From Actinophytocola sp049647105 (GTDB lineage: Bacteria > Actinomycetota > Actinomycetes > Mycobacteriales > Pseudonocardiaceae): a DNA stretch of 64,000 nt. This document shows positions 50,673 to 58,863 of the stretch, in pieces. The notes under the pieces are model-generated. The model ran no database searches, had not been told where the DNA came from, and worked only from the letters and a program-made list of their open reading frames with translations. Numbering within the stretch: the first letter of the stretch is position 1; each line of letters starts with the position of its first letter. The translations under genes were made by a program, and so were the position numbers. The DNA lies in NCBI RefSeq assembly GCF_049647105.1, contig NZ_JBARWZ010000010.1:1-64000 (forward strand). Reading direction: 5' to 3'.

Positions 50673-51542
50673 ATGTCCAGCGGAACGAAGAGCAAGGGCG
50701 CCAGCAAGCCCAAGGGCAAGAGCAACAGCGCCAACAAGGCCCGGCGTTCCGTCGTCGGTACCGCACGCAAGCCCAAGCCGTGGGGCATGATCATCGGGAT
50801 CATCGCCATCATCGCGCTGGCGGGCAGCGTGTTCACCTACGCCTTCATGGAGATCGACGAGAAGCAGCAGTGGGTCGTCTCCGACGACAACAAGGACCCG
50901 TCGGTGAACATCGAGGGCGTGGTCCGCAAGACCTACGAACCCGGCCAGCACATCAGCGGCGATCAGCGCGTCGCCTACGACCAGTCCCCGGCGTTCGGCG
51001 GCCCGCACGACAACGCGTGGGCCGAGTGCAACGGCACCGTCTACCCGAACGCGGTGCGCACCGAGAACATGGTCCACGCGCTCGAACACGGCTCGGTGTG
51101 GATCGCCTACGACCCGGAGAAGATCAAGGGCAAGGCGCTGGACACGCTGAAGGCGAAGGTCGAGGCCCAGCCGTACATGCTGATGTCGCCCTACCCCGGC
51201 CTGGACAAGCCGATCTCGTTGCAGTCGTGGGGCCACCAGCTCAAGCTGTCGGACGTCAACGACCCGCGCGTCGACCAGTTCATCAAGTCGCTGCGGCAGA
51301 ACCAGTACCAGAACCCCGAGCCTGGCGGCCGTTGTGACGCGCAGGGCACCGGCTTCGACGTGACCAACCCGCCGCCGTTCGTGGCGGAACCGCCCGTCGA
51401 TGGCGACCCGAAGACGGTCACCATGGACGGCAAGGGCGCGACCGACGCGGCCGACGAGGAGCAGGGCGGCGCGCAGCAGCCGGTCCCGACGGGCGAGGCC
51501 CCGCCTGCCACGGGTGCGGCCACGCCGCCACCCAGCCAGTGA
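50673..51542 (+). CDS. DUF3105 membrane protein (paralogue 2)
   Basis: 289 residues. A Lys/Ser/Gly-rich cytoplasmic N-terminus (1-36) and one transmembrane helix (37-58) replace the lipid anchor of paralogue 1. The DUF3105 domain is closely similar ('ENMVHALEHGSVWIAYDPEK', 'MSPYPGLDKPISLQSWGHQLKL'). A low-complexity C-terminal tail follows (Glu/Gln/Pro/Ala). Its stop overlaps the start of the DUF305 gene (GTGA), so the two are coupled. A possible promoter (TTGACA 50588, TACACT 50614, 20-nt spacing) lies upstream. Confidence 0.85.
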   Translation: MSSGTKSKGASKPKGKSNSANKARRSVVGTARKPKPWGMIIGIIAIIALAGSVFTYAFMEIDEKQQWVVSDDNKDPSVNIEGVVRKTYEPGQHISGDQRVAYDQSPAFGGPHDNAWAECNGTVYPNAVRTENMVHALEHGSVWIAYDPEKIKGKALDTLKAKVEAQPYMLMSPYPGLDKPISLQSWGHQLKLSDVNDPRVDQFIKSLRQNQYQNPEPGGRCDAQGTGFDVTNPPPFVAEPPVDGDPKTVTMDGKGATDAADEEQGGAQQPVPTGEAPPATGAATPPPSQ

Positions 51543-52231
51543 CGTCCGACTCTGGCGGCTCTTCATCGTCCAGCCGGACGCTCATCCTGATCGCCGCCAT
51601 GGTCGTCGTGCTCCTGGTGGGCGCGGCGGGCGGCATGCTGATCAGCACCGCCAGGAACACCGACGACGCGTTCCCGACCGCCGACTCGGTCGACGTCGGG
51701 TTCGCGCAGGACATGCGGGTCCACCACCTGCAGGCGGTGACGATGGCGGGCATCGAACGGGACAACACGTCCGACCCGATCCTGCGCGGCTTCGCGTTCG
51801 ACGTGGAGTCCACGCAGCTCGCGCAGTCCAGTGAGATGGCGGGCTGGCTGACCGTGTGGGGCCAGCCACAGCTGCCGGACGCGGGCGCCGCGCACATGGA
51901 GTGGATGAGCGAGGGCGGCACCCACACCCACAGCAACGGTGAGGGCGGCAAGACCACCGGCTCCGTACAGCGCATGCCAGGCATGGCGACCAGCGAGGAA
52001 CTGAACAAACTGCGCAAGCTGACCGGCAAGGCGCTGGATGTCTTCTTCCTGCAACTCATGCTCCGCCACCACAAGGGCGGCCTGGAGATGGCCGAGTACG
52101 CGGCGGAACACGCGGCAAAGGGCTACGTCCGCAACATGGCGGACAAGATCGTGCAAAGCCAGGAGAACGAGGCCAACCTCATGAAGAGCTACCTGGCGGA
52201 ACGCGGCGCCCAGCCACTCCCGTCGCCGTAG
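51539..52231 (+). CDS. DUF305 membrane-anchored protein
   Basis: 230 residues: one N-terminal transmembrane helix (14-36), then the DUF305 ferritin-like helical repeat. Paired motifs are 'FAQDMRVHHLQAVTMAG' and 'FFLQLMLRHHKGGLEMAEYA', with an extra Met/His-rich middle segment (HMEWMSEGGTHTHS, MPGM). Spaced His and Met suggest binding of copper or another metal outside the cell; a CDF cation exporter is encoded next door. Coupling to the DUF3105 gene suggests the two work together. Confidence 0.85.
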   Translation: MTSDSGGSSSSSRTLILIAAMVVVLLVGAAGGMLISTARNTDDAFPTADSVDVGFAQDMRVHHLQAVTMAGIERDNTSDPILRGFAFDVESTQLAQSSEMAGWLTVWGQPQLPDAGAAHMEWMSEGGTHTHSNGEGGKTTGSVQRMPGMATSEELNKLRKLTGKALDVFFLQLMLRHHKGGLEMAEYAAEHAAKGYVRNMADKIVQSQENEANLMKSYLAERGAQPLPSP

Positions 52232-52266
52232 CGCCCTCAGCCCGCGCCCCGCAGGGCGCGATGCCC

Positions 52267-52348
52267 ATGCCCCAAAAGACGCTTTCGGGGCATAGTTGAT
52301 GTCACGAAAGCTTTTGGGACGGTCAACGCCCTGCGTCTTTCGGGACAT
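52267..52348. repeat. Three small hairpin repeats (CCCGAAA-type)
   Basis: ATGCCCC-13 nt-GGGGCAT (52267-52293) is followed by CACGAAAGCTTTTGGGA and CCTGCGTCTTTCGGGA. All follow the CCCGAAA-x-CG-x-TTTCGGG scheme also seen at 18609-18662. The first may serve as terminator of the DUF305 gene. Confidence 0.5.
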
Positions 52349-52454
52349 CGCGCCAGTCCGCCACCTCTGAGGGGCTGCCCGCCATCCCAGAGACCTGCCC
52401 TTCCGGCGAGGACACCAGCGTGGATCCAGGCTCAGCGACGGCAATCCGGCAACA

Positions 52455-53366
52455 TCACCACTGCAGTTCACGGCACGATGGCGATGCGCTGCTGGTCTCC
52501 ACCTGCACGGTCGCGTGCTCCAGCTGGTAATCCCGAGCCAGCAACTCCTGAGCCGCGGCGAGAGCCGCCGACGGGTCGCAGCCCGGCCCGATGGTGACAT
52601 GCGCGGAAGCGACCTCCATGCCGGAGGTCAAGGTCCACACGTGGACGTCATGCACCTCGCCGACCCCGGGCAAGGCCGCCAGCGCCGCGGTGAGCGCGTC
52701 GACGTCGACCCGTTCCGGCGCGTGCTGGAACAGGATCCGCAGCGACCGCCGGGCGAGGGTCCAGGTTCGCGGCAGCACGAACAGCCCGATCGCGACACCG
52801 AGCACCGGGTCGGCATACCGCCACCCGAACAGCAGCGTCACCAACCCGGAAACCAGTACCCCGATCGACCCGATCATGTCGGCGACGACCTCGAGGTACG
52901 CCCCACGCACGTTCAGGCTCTCCGAGGCCCCCTGCCGCAACAGCAGGAACGCCACGACGTTGGCCGCGAGGCCGAGCAGCGACACCACCACGACCGGCAG
53001 TCCAGGCACGTCCGGCGGCGACGAGAACCGCTCGATTGCTTCAAAAAGCACATATCCGGCGACGCCGAACAGCAGCACGGCGTTCGCCAGCGCCGCCAGC
53101 ACCTCGGCGCGGTATAGCCCGAACGTCCGGTCGGCCGACCGGCTGACGTGCCGCGCGGCCAGGATCGCGGCGAGCGCGAGACCGAGGCCGAGCACGTCGG
53201 TGACCATGTGCGCGCCGTCGGAGAGCAGCGCCAGCGAGCCGGTGGCGATGCCGGTCACGACCTCGACCACCATGAACACCGCCGTGACGGTGAACGCGGC
53301 GGCCAGCCGGCCCGCATGCCTGCCGGAAGCGCTCGCGGGCATGCCATGCCCGTGTCCGTGGCCCAT
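52455..53366 (-). CDS. Cation diffusion facilitator (CzcD/ZitB-like exporter)
   Basis: Proton-coupled exporter of Zn, Co or Cd; 303 residues. The N-terminus is His/Gly-rich (GHGHGHG), a metal-collecting segment. Six helices follow, with the metal site residues HxxxD in 'SDGAHMVTDVLGL' (helix 2) and 'ADMIGSIGVLVSG' (helix 5), then a cytoplasmic ferredoxin-like domain ('VGEVHDVHVWTLTSG'). ATG 53366 is used; GTG 53372 is possible. The cation is not determinable, but zinc-type residues (H, D / D) fit. Confidence 0.9.
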   Translation of the reverse strand: MGHGHGHGMPASASGRHAGRLAAAFTVTAVFMVVEVVTGIATGSLALLSDGAHMVTDVLGLGLALAAILAARHVSRSADRTFGLYRAEVLAALANAVLLFGVAGYVLFEAIERFSSPPDVPGLPVVVVSLLGLAANVVAFLLLRQGASESLNVRGAYLEVVADMIGSIGVLVSGLVTLLFGWRYADPVLGVAIGLFVLPRTWTLARRSLRILFQHAPERVDVDALTAALAALPGVGEVHDVHVWTLTSGMEVASAHVTIGPGCDPSAALAAAQELLARDYQLEHATVQVETSSASPSCRELQW

Positions 53367-53387
53367 GACCACAACATATAGTCACAC

Positions 53388-53513
53388 GTGCATGAGTTCA
53401 ACTGGAACGGCGCTAGCACCGGCATCTACTGGGTGCCCTTACCGGAGGACAACTGCATGGCGACACCCGACACTGGCGAGCGCACCGGCAAAGCCTGGAC
53501 CGACGCGCTGTAA
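53388..53513 (+). other. Possible 41-codon open frame upstream of the IS
   Basis: From GTG 53388 to TAA 53513. The product has balanced composition for this GC content (VHEFNWNGASTGIYWV...) and reads like real protein, but it is short, has no ribosome site and I recognise no family. It could be the remnant of a larger gene. Confidence 0.25.
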
Positions 53514-53539
53514 ACCGCTGGTGATGCCGGTGTCGCGGC

Positions 53540-53741
53540 TTACCCTGGCGGTGTGATCGCCTGAGGTTCACCCAAACGAGTGGTGACCGGTTCCGTATAG
53601 GTCGTCATTTGGTTATCTACCAGTCGCTCGCGCGCCACCACACCCCACACGATGATCAGTTCCTGGTGCGGCACTTCGGGCTCGCCGATTGTGGGACGTT
53701 GCCGAAGCTGCCTCCCGGGGTGGCAGTCCGAGGGAGAACCC
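53540..53741 (-). pseudogene. C-terminal remnant of an unknown gene cut by the IS
   Basis: A leftward frame running out of the IS left end to a TAA at 53540-53542. About 67 codons, with ordinary protein composition ('EPEVPHQELIIVWGVVARER', 'TTYTEPVTTRLGEPQ'). No start codon context exists outside the IS, so the 5' part was probably lost when the element arrived or by a linked deletion. The family is not recognised. Confidence 0.35.
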
Positions 53742-53793
53742 TGTCCCGCCCCGGGTTTGATGGAGACATCGAACACCCGGAGGATCGACTGTT

Positions 53794-54111
53794 ATGGCGG
53801 CACCACGGAAGTACCCGGACGAGCTGCGTGAGCGGGCGACGCGCCTGGCGGTCGAGGCGCGTCGGGATCCGGCGTCGGCTGGTGGGGCGATCAAGCGGAT
53901 CGCCGACCAGCTCGGTGTGCACCCTGAAGCGTTGCGGACGTGGGTGAAGCAGGCCGAGACCGATGGTGGGGTGCGGGCGGGGACGACCTCGGCCGAGGCG
54001 GCCAGGATCGCTGAGTTGGAACGTGAGGTGCGTGAGCTGCGGCGGGCGAACCAGATCTTGAAGTCCGCGGCCAGTTTCTTCGCAGCGGAGCTGGACCGTC
54101 CGTCGCGATGA
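53794..54111 (+). CDS. IS3-family transposase OrfA
   Basis: 105 residues: an N-terminal helix-turn-helix ('YPDELRERATRLAVEARRDP', 'IADQLGVHPEALRTWVKQAE') that binds the IS ends, then a leucine-zipper-like helix ('IAELEREVRELRRANQILKS'). The stop overlaps the orfB start as ATGA. This differs from the usual -1 slippery A6G fusion site, so OrfB may be made by re-initiation. Confidence 0.93.
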   Translation: MAAPRKYPDELRERATRLAVEARRDPASAGGAIKRIADQLGVHPEALRTWVKQAETDGGVRAGTTSAEAARIAELEREVRELRRANQILKSAASFFAAELDRPSR

Positions 54112-55028
54112 AGGTCGAGTTCGTCGACTCCCAGCGGGAGACCCACGGTGTCCAGCCGATCCTGGAGGCGCTCAACGACACGCCCGCCGCGATCGCACCG
54201 TCGACCTACTACGCCGCCAAGACCCGCCCCGAGTCCGCTCGTACGGCCCGGGACCGGGAACTGGCTGTGAAGATCGAGCAGGTGCACGAGGACAACTACG
54301 GCGTCTACGGGGCCAGGAAGGTGTGGGCAGAGCTGAACCGGCAAGGCGTGGAGGTGGCGCGGTGCACGGTCGAGCGACTCATGCGCGAGATCGGGCTGCG
54401 GGGCCTGGTGCGGGACAAGTCTCCGCGCACCACGCGGCCGGCGCCGGAGACCGGACGGCCGACTGACCTGGTGGAACGTGACTTCACGGCCACGCGGCCC
54501 AACGAGCTGTGGGTCGCGGACATCACCTACGTGCGCACCACTACCGGCTGGGTCTACGCGGCGTTCGTGCTCGACGTGTTCTCCCGGATGATCGTCGGCT
54601 GGCAAGTCGCCACCAGCCTCTACACCGACCTCGCCCTCGACGCGCTGCAGATGGCGATCTGGCGCCGCCACGCCGACGGCGCCGACCTCACGGGCCTGGT
54701 GCATCACAGCGACCGCGGCGTGCAGTACCGGGCCGTGCGCTACACCCAACGCCTCGACGAGGCCGACGCGGTCGCATCCGTTGGCAGCAAAGGAGATTCC
54801 TACGACAACGCCATGGCCGAAGCGTTCAACTCGTTGTACAAGGCCGAACTGGTCCGCAACAAAGGCCCCTGGCAAGGGATCGACGACCTCGAGATCGCGA
54901 CCGTCGAGTACATCGACTGGTACAACAACCGACGCCTCCACGGCGAACTGGGACACCTCCCACCCACCGAGCATGAGGCACTACACGCGATGACCCACCC
55001 CGTCACCGCAACCCTGGAAACCAGATAA
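54108..55028 (+). CDS. IS3-family transposase OrfB (DDE integrase)
   Basis: 306 residues with the HTH_21 segment ('YGVYGARKVWAELNRQG') and the rve catalytic core. Asp in 'WVADITYV', Asp in 'HHSDRGVQY' and Glu in 'DNAMAEAFNSLYKAEL' form the DDE triad, followed by the conserved 'WYNNRRLHGELGHLPP'. Complete and apparently functional. Its 3' end runs into the right inverted repeat. Confidence 0.95.
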   Translation: MKVEFVDSQRETHGVQPILEALNDTPAAIAPSTYYAAKTRPESARTARDRELAVKIEQVHEDNYGVYGARKVWAELNRQGVEVARCTVERLMREIGLRGLVRDKSPRTTRPAPETGRPTDLVERDFTATRPNELWVADITYVRTTTGWVYAAFVLDVFSRMIVGWQVATSLYTDLALDALQMAIWRRHADGADLTGLVHHSDRGVQYRAVRYTQRLDEADAVASVGSKGDSYDNAMAEAFNSLYKAELVRNKGPWQGIDDLEIATVEYIDWYNNRRLHGELGHLPPTEHEALHAMTHPVTATLETR

Positions 55029-55058
55029 TCCAGTCTCCACCAAACCCGGGGCTTGACA

Positions 55059-55683
55059 GCCGGGCAGGGTGTCGCCAGGTGAGGGTCTTGTCGTTGATCG
55101 TGCGAACCCCGGCCCCGAGGAACACGCGGTCGGCCAGGACAGCAGAGCTGGTGATGTGCGAGCCTGGCGAGCAGCGCACCTCCCGGCCGATACTTGTCGC
55201 CCGTTCCACGGTCAGGTGGTGCCCGAGCTGGGTCTCTGCGCCGACCTGCACGTTGGTCCGCAGTAGTGTGCTGTGGCCGACCAGGGCGTTGACACCGATC
55301 TGGACGTCGGCGTAAATGACTGCGCAGGAGCGAATCACAGCGCCCTCGCCGATCAACGAGTTGCCTCCAGCGCCGGGATAGACGCGGCCCACCGCGTAGC
55401 CGAGTTCGGGCTTACCCACGATCGTGTGCTCCTCGACGCGGGCCTGCGCGCCGAGCGTCACTCCGCCGTGGAGCACGGCGAAGGGGCCGATCCTCGCTCC
55501 TGCGCCGATGGTGATCGGGCGGGGCGTCCCCGTCGCGTCGGTGGGTACGAATATCGCGTAACGGCTGATCTGGGCGCTGCCCGCGACATGGAGAAGGTCG
55601 GCGCGGTCTAGCTCGGCGGCGGTCAGCTCGACAGGAGCGGCCAGTGTCGAGTCGTGTGCAGGACTGGTCATCGTGTCCTCCAT
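55059..55683 (-). pseudogene. Left-handed beta-helix acyltransferase-like gene, 3' end lost at the IS
   Basis: About 208 native residues from ATG 55683 contain hexapeptide repeats of the LbH type ('ITIGAGARIGPFAVLHGGVTLG', 'SLIGEGAVIRSCAVIYADVQIG' in parts). Related proteins O-acetylate sugars, often in nucleotide-sugar or capsule pathways. After 'TINDKTLTWRHPA' the frame enters the IS and ends in unrelated residues at 55003. The C-terminal repeats and tail expected of the family are missing, so activity is doubtful. It is divergent from the XRE/TPR regulator. Confidence 0.7.
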
Positions 55684-55776
55684 CGCCGCAGCAGGGACGA
55701 CAGGCTGCTTCGGCAGTCCCAGGAGACGACCCGTGAGGGCCGGGCGGCAATGAGCCTTGCAGGAGTCGGAAACGGG

Positions 55777-55793
55777 TTTGCGTGCTGCGCAAA
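55777..55793. promoter_or_regulatory. Candidate operator between the acyltransferase-like gene and the XRE regulator
   Basis: TTTGCG-5 nt-CGCAAA is a perfect 6-bp inverted repeat in the 178-bp divergent gap, 69 bp before the regulator's ATG. Confidence 0.35.
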
Positions 55794-55861
55794 GCGGCTA
55801 GCACCCGCTGTGACCAGATGGCTACGCTCAAAGGTTCCGGCCCCGAGCGAGGTATGTCGCG

Positions 55862-57238
55862 ATGGACCCGACCAGTGGGATATGGCGAACCGAGGCGGTC
55901 AGCGCCGCTGTCGCCTCCGGCGACCTCGGCGCGATCGTGCGCGCCCTGCGCGTAGCCAATCACCTCACCCTCGCTCAGCTCGCCCAGCTGTGCGACTACT
56001 CCACGGCGACGCTGTCGCGTATGGAACGGGGGAAGCAGCCCCTCACCAACGTCCGCGTCCTTCGTCTCCTCGCCGAGGCCCTACAGATCCCGCCGCAAGT
56101 CCTGGGACTGGTCGACACGCCACCGCCAGCCGGGCAGCGACGCCGATCCACCGCTAGGGTCAGCGTCATCCAGATGCCGGACGAGGAGAGCGACCCTATG
56201 CGACGTCGCGCACTGCTGGCAGGACTGACCGGGCTGGCGGGCACCTCAATTCTGGGTGTCCCATTCGCTCTGTCAACCCGTCCGAGCGATCCGGTTCGCG
56301 CGCTCGAGGACGCCCTGCTCGCCCCACTGACCGGCGCCGGTGTTCCGGTCGATCCGCAACGTCTGCGCCAGGCAGTCGCCCACGTGCGAGCCACGTTCTA
56401 CGCAGGCCGCTACGCCGAGGCAGCCGTGCAACTGCTGGACCTTCTGCCCATCGCCGCAGCCACACATGCCACCAGCGTTGCCCATGGTCAGGCCGCTGTG
56501 AAGGGACAGCTCGCCGAGTTGCACATCATCACCAGCGAACTCATGATCAAGGTCAGCAATGACCCGCTCGCCTGGACTACCGCCGACCGAGCCACCCAGG
56601 CCGCACAGGACAGCGGCGACACGCTCACCCAAGCCGCTGCCGCCCGACAATGGGCGATCGTGCTGCGTCGCGCAGGTCACGCCAGCACAGCCCAGCGCCT
56701 GGTCTTGGACACTGCCGCCGGCATGCAACCCGATCTGCGCCGAGGCCCGGATTTCTTCGCGGCCTACGGGTCCTTGCTCTCCACGGCCGCCTACACCGCG
56801 GCCGTCGACGGCGACCGGCACACCGCGCACGCGCTGATCGGCGAAGCGGCCGACGCGGCTAGGCAGGTCGGCACTGACCCCGCTACCCGATTCGCCGCAT
56901 TCGACACTAACGGTGTCGGTGTGTACCGGATCAGCATCGCCCGCGTACTCGGCGACTACGGCACCGCCATTGACGCGGCTCGCCACGTGGATCCGAACAC
57001 GATCCCCCTGGCCGAGCAGCGTGCTCGCTACTGGTCCAACATCGCGCGCTCGTTCCACGAGTGGGGCAAACCCGAGAAGTGCTACCGCGCATTGCTCGCT
57101 GCCGAACACGCCGCACCCGACGAAGTTCGATACCGCGCGCCCATCCAGCAGATCACCGCCAGTCTGCTGCACCATCCAACCCCCCAGGCCCTGCCTGGCC
57201 TGCACGCCTTCGCGCGTCGCATCGGCACGTCTGCGTAG
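55862..57238 (+). CDS. XRE-family regulator with TPR-like sensor region
   Basis: 458 residues. The XRE helix-turn-helix occupies residues 22-76 ('LTLAQLAQLCDYSTATLSRMERGK'). A Thr/Pro/Arg linker and a hydrophobic segment near 120-140 ('ALLAGLTGLAGTSILGVPFA') resembling a twin-arginine-like leader follow, then about 300 residues of helical repeats ('ARQWAIVLRRAGHASTAQRL', 'RYWSNIARSFHEWGKPEKCY'). Actinomycetes carry many such proteins, often divergent from sugar or tRNA-like enzymes; ligands are unknown. It probably represses the neighbouring operon. Confidence 0.8.
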   Translation: MDPTSGIWRTEAVSAAVASGDLGAIVRALRVANHLTLAQLAQLCDYSTATLSRMERGKQPLTNVRVLRLLAEALQIPPQVLGLVDTPPPAGQRRRSTARVSVIQMPDEESDPMRRRALLAGLTGLAGTSILGVPFALSTRPSDPVRALEDALLAPLTGAGVPVDPQRLRQAVAHVRATFYAGRYAEAAVQLLDLLPIAAATHATSVAHGQAAVKGQLAELHIITSELMIKVSNDPLAWTTADRATQAAQDSGDTLTQAAAARQWAIVLRRAGHASTAQRLVLDTAAGMQPDLRRGPDFFAAYGSLLSTAAYTAAVDGDRHTAHALIGEAADAARQVGTDPATRFAAFDTNGVGVYRISIARVLGDYGTAIDAARHVDPNTIPLAEQRARYWSNIARSFHEWGKPEKCYRALLAAEHAAPDEVRYRAPIQQITASLLHHPTPQALPGLHAFARRIGTSA

Positions 57239-57402
57239 TGCACGGTCGACATCGGGCTCATCGCCAAGCGAGCGACACGCGTCGCTCAGTGTGGGCACCG
57301 GGTCTCGATGTCGTGGCGCCCTGATCGAGCATCTGCCCGCCAGTTCATCGTCTGGTGCGCCGCCAGCCAGCCAGACGCAGCCTTCCCCGCCACCCGGGGA
57401 GG

Positions 57403-57685
57403 TCATCGGTGGATGCTGATTGGAGCAGACTGGGGATCGGAGTGAACGAGGTAGTGCTGTATTTCTCGATGACGGAACTGGTAGCCGATCCCAGCCTGGC
57501 GGATCAAGCCGACGTGGCAGCACCAGTCGAGGTACCGGCCGAGCCGCCACGGCAGAGACTGGGGCATGAACGGTCGCCTGGCGCAAAGCAGAAAGGCGAC
57601 ATAGCGAGTTCCAGCGAGCCCGGACGAGAGCCCTATCGCGAGCCCGAACATAACCCCGGTCATGAGCCCGATCATGAGCCCGGCC
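57403..57685 (-). pseudogene. C-terminal remnant of a NACHT-type membrane NTPase
   Basis: The leftward frame gives 'MIGLMTGVMFGLAIGLSSGLAG' membrane segments followed by 'LPWRLGRYLDWCCHVGLIRQ' and 'YQFRHREIQHYL'. This is the hallmark C-terminus of actinobacterial NACHT proteins ('..RLPWRLM.FL.dA...GvLRQvG..YqFRHa.LQ..L'). The NTPase part (several hundred residues) is absent; its place is taken by the end of the 57686-57991 gene. Confidence 0.65.
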
Positions 57686-57991
57686 CTAGGACGCTCCGAA
57701 GTTGCCCTTCTTGTCGAACTCCGCCACCAGGAGCGCCACGGACACGCGGAAGTGGTAGTCCGACGTCGCGCCGGGAACCTGGACCACCCACGTGTCGTTG
57801 CCGACCTGGAAGACGCGCCTGCCGCGCGGTGACATCGGGTGCTCCGGCTGGTACTCCTTCGCCAGCGCGTACGCCCGCTTGCGTGCGTCGTCACGGTCCT
57901 CGCACAGGGTCACCTTCGTCAGCTGCCAGCGGTAGGAGTCCCGTCCCCAGCCGACCGTCTCCTCAAGGAGCACGTGCCAGTTCTCCATCAC
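57686..57991 (-). CDS. Small soluble protein of unknown function
   Basis: 101 residues with no transmembrane segment ('WHVLLEETVGWGRDSYRWQL', 'GNDTWVVQVPGATSDYHFRVSVALLV'), probably a compact alpha/beta domain. I know similar hypothetical proteins only as conserved actinobacterial singletons. GTG 57991 with TACTTT 7 nt upstream suggests a leaderless start; ATG 57988 is the alternative. It is divergent from the lipoprotein at 58076 and abuts the NACHT remnant. Confidence 0.7.
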   Translation of the reverse strand: MMENWHVLLEETVGWGRDSYRWQLTKVTLCEDRDDARKRAYALAKEYQPEHPMSPRGRRVFQVGNDTWVVQVPGATSDYHFRVSVALLVAEFDKKGNFGAS

Positions 57992-58075
57992 GAGGCTGAA
58001 AGTAGAGCAATACGCGCTCGTCGGAGGCTGGAACGGGTGATACTGCGGTTCTCACCGTCCTATCGGGAGGCACCC

Positions 58076-58615
58076 ATGGCCAGAGCCGCGCTCGCCGGAC
58101 TGCTCGTGTGCGTACTGGCGCTGGCCGGGTGCGCCGCGCTGGCCGATCTCGGACAGCTGCGTGAGGACCTCGACTCGGCGGGGTACGACGCGGCGAACAT
58201 CAACCACAACACCACCAACGGTTTCACCGTGCTGAGTGTCGGGGTGTCGATGCCCGACGCGGTACCGACCGACGAGGATGCCGAGAAGGTCGCCGAGGTC
58301 GTGTGGACGAAGTACCCGGCGGACTTCGACCAGCTGAAGATCTCCATGAACGGCGAGGTCCGGCTCGACGCCTCCGCCGACGAGCTGACGAGGCGGTTCG
58401 GCGAGCGCCCCGAGAGCCTGGACGTGGTCCACGAGGGCAACGAGTCCAACGGGATGGTCGTGATCGTGGCCGTGGCCGTCGCGGCGCTGCTGGCCGGGCT
58501 GATGGTGTGGCTGTGGCATCGCGGCCGCAGGCCCCCGCCGCCGGTCGCGCCCCCGCCCGGCTACCACCAGCCGGGCGGGTACTACCAGTACCCGCCGCAG
58601 CCACCGCAGGGTTAG
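58076..58615 (+). CDS. Lipoprotein with C-terminal transmembrane helix
   Basis: 179 residues: signal peptide with lipobox LAGC (Cys19), an extracytoplasmic domain of about 110 residues ('YDAANINHNTTNGFTVLSVG', 'AEVVWTKYPADFDQLKISM') with acylphosphatase-like or ferredoxin-like appearance, one transmembrane helix (about 127-146), and a Pro/Tyr/Gln-rich cytoplasmic tail. A protein with both a lipid anchor and a transmembrane helix is unusual. ATG 58076 follows GGGAGG. A strong terminator follows. Function unknown. Confidence 0.75.
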   Translation: MARAALAGLLVCVLALAGCAALADLGQLREDLDSAGYDAANINHNTTNGFTVLSVGVSMPDAVPTDEDAEKVAEVVWTKYPADFDQLKISMNGEVRLDASADELTRRFGERPESLDVVHEGNESNGMVVIVAVAVAALLAGLMVWLWHRGRRPPPPVAPPPGYHQPGGYYQYPPQPPQG

Positions 58616-58634
58616 GTCTCCTGGACGCAGCAAA

Positions 58635-58668
58635 GCGCCCCCAGAACCAGGAGAGGCTCTGGGGGCGC
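58635..58668. terminator. Bidirectional hairpin terminator
   Basis: GCGCCCCCAGA (58635-58645) pairs with TCTGGGGGCGC (58658-58668) over a 12-nt loop, between the convergent lipoprotein and DUF397 genes. It is missing from the duplicated copy of this region at 61002-61436. Confidence 0.8.
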
Positions 58669-58683
58669 GGGCAGTTCCGGTGT

Positions 58684-58863
58684 TCAGCGGGACAGGTGGT
58701 CGTCTCGCACAGCGGCGATCAACGACTGCCACGACAGTTCAAGACGAGGTCCGCTCGGGTTCTTGCTGTCGCGGACACCACCCGCGTTTCCGAGTTCGAT
58801 GCACGCGTCTTTCTCGGACCGTGGCGATTTCCGCCACCTAACGGGGTCAAGAGGTACGGTCAC
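58684..58863 (-). CDS. DUF397 small protein (copy 1)
   Basis: 59 residues, DUF397 family: 'RWRKSPRSEKDACIELGNAG', 'VRDSKNP' and 'SWQSLIAAVRDD'. In Streptomyces such proteins are encoded next to WhiJ-type regulators and are thought to act as partners or antagonists of them in developmental control. GTG 58863 overlaps the stop of the upstream regulator (GTGA). Confidence 0.9.
   Translation of the reverse strand: MTVPLDPVRWRKSPRSEKDACIELGNAGGVRDSKNPSGPRLELSWQSLIAAVRDDHLSR

Larger units (their letters stand above)
53742..55058 (+). mobile_element. IS3-family insertion sequence, 1317 bp
   Basis: Terminal inverted repeats of 26 bp at 53742-53767 and 55033-55058 match at 23 of 26 positions and begin TGTC / end GACA. 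It encodes orfA and orfB in overlapping frames. The flanking bases (CCC left, GCC right) are not a target duplication, so a deletion or recombination next to the element is likely. Both transposase frames are intact, so it may be active. Confidence 0.9.
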
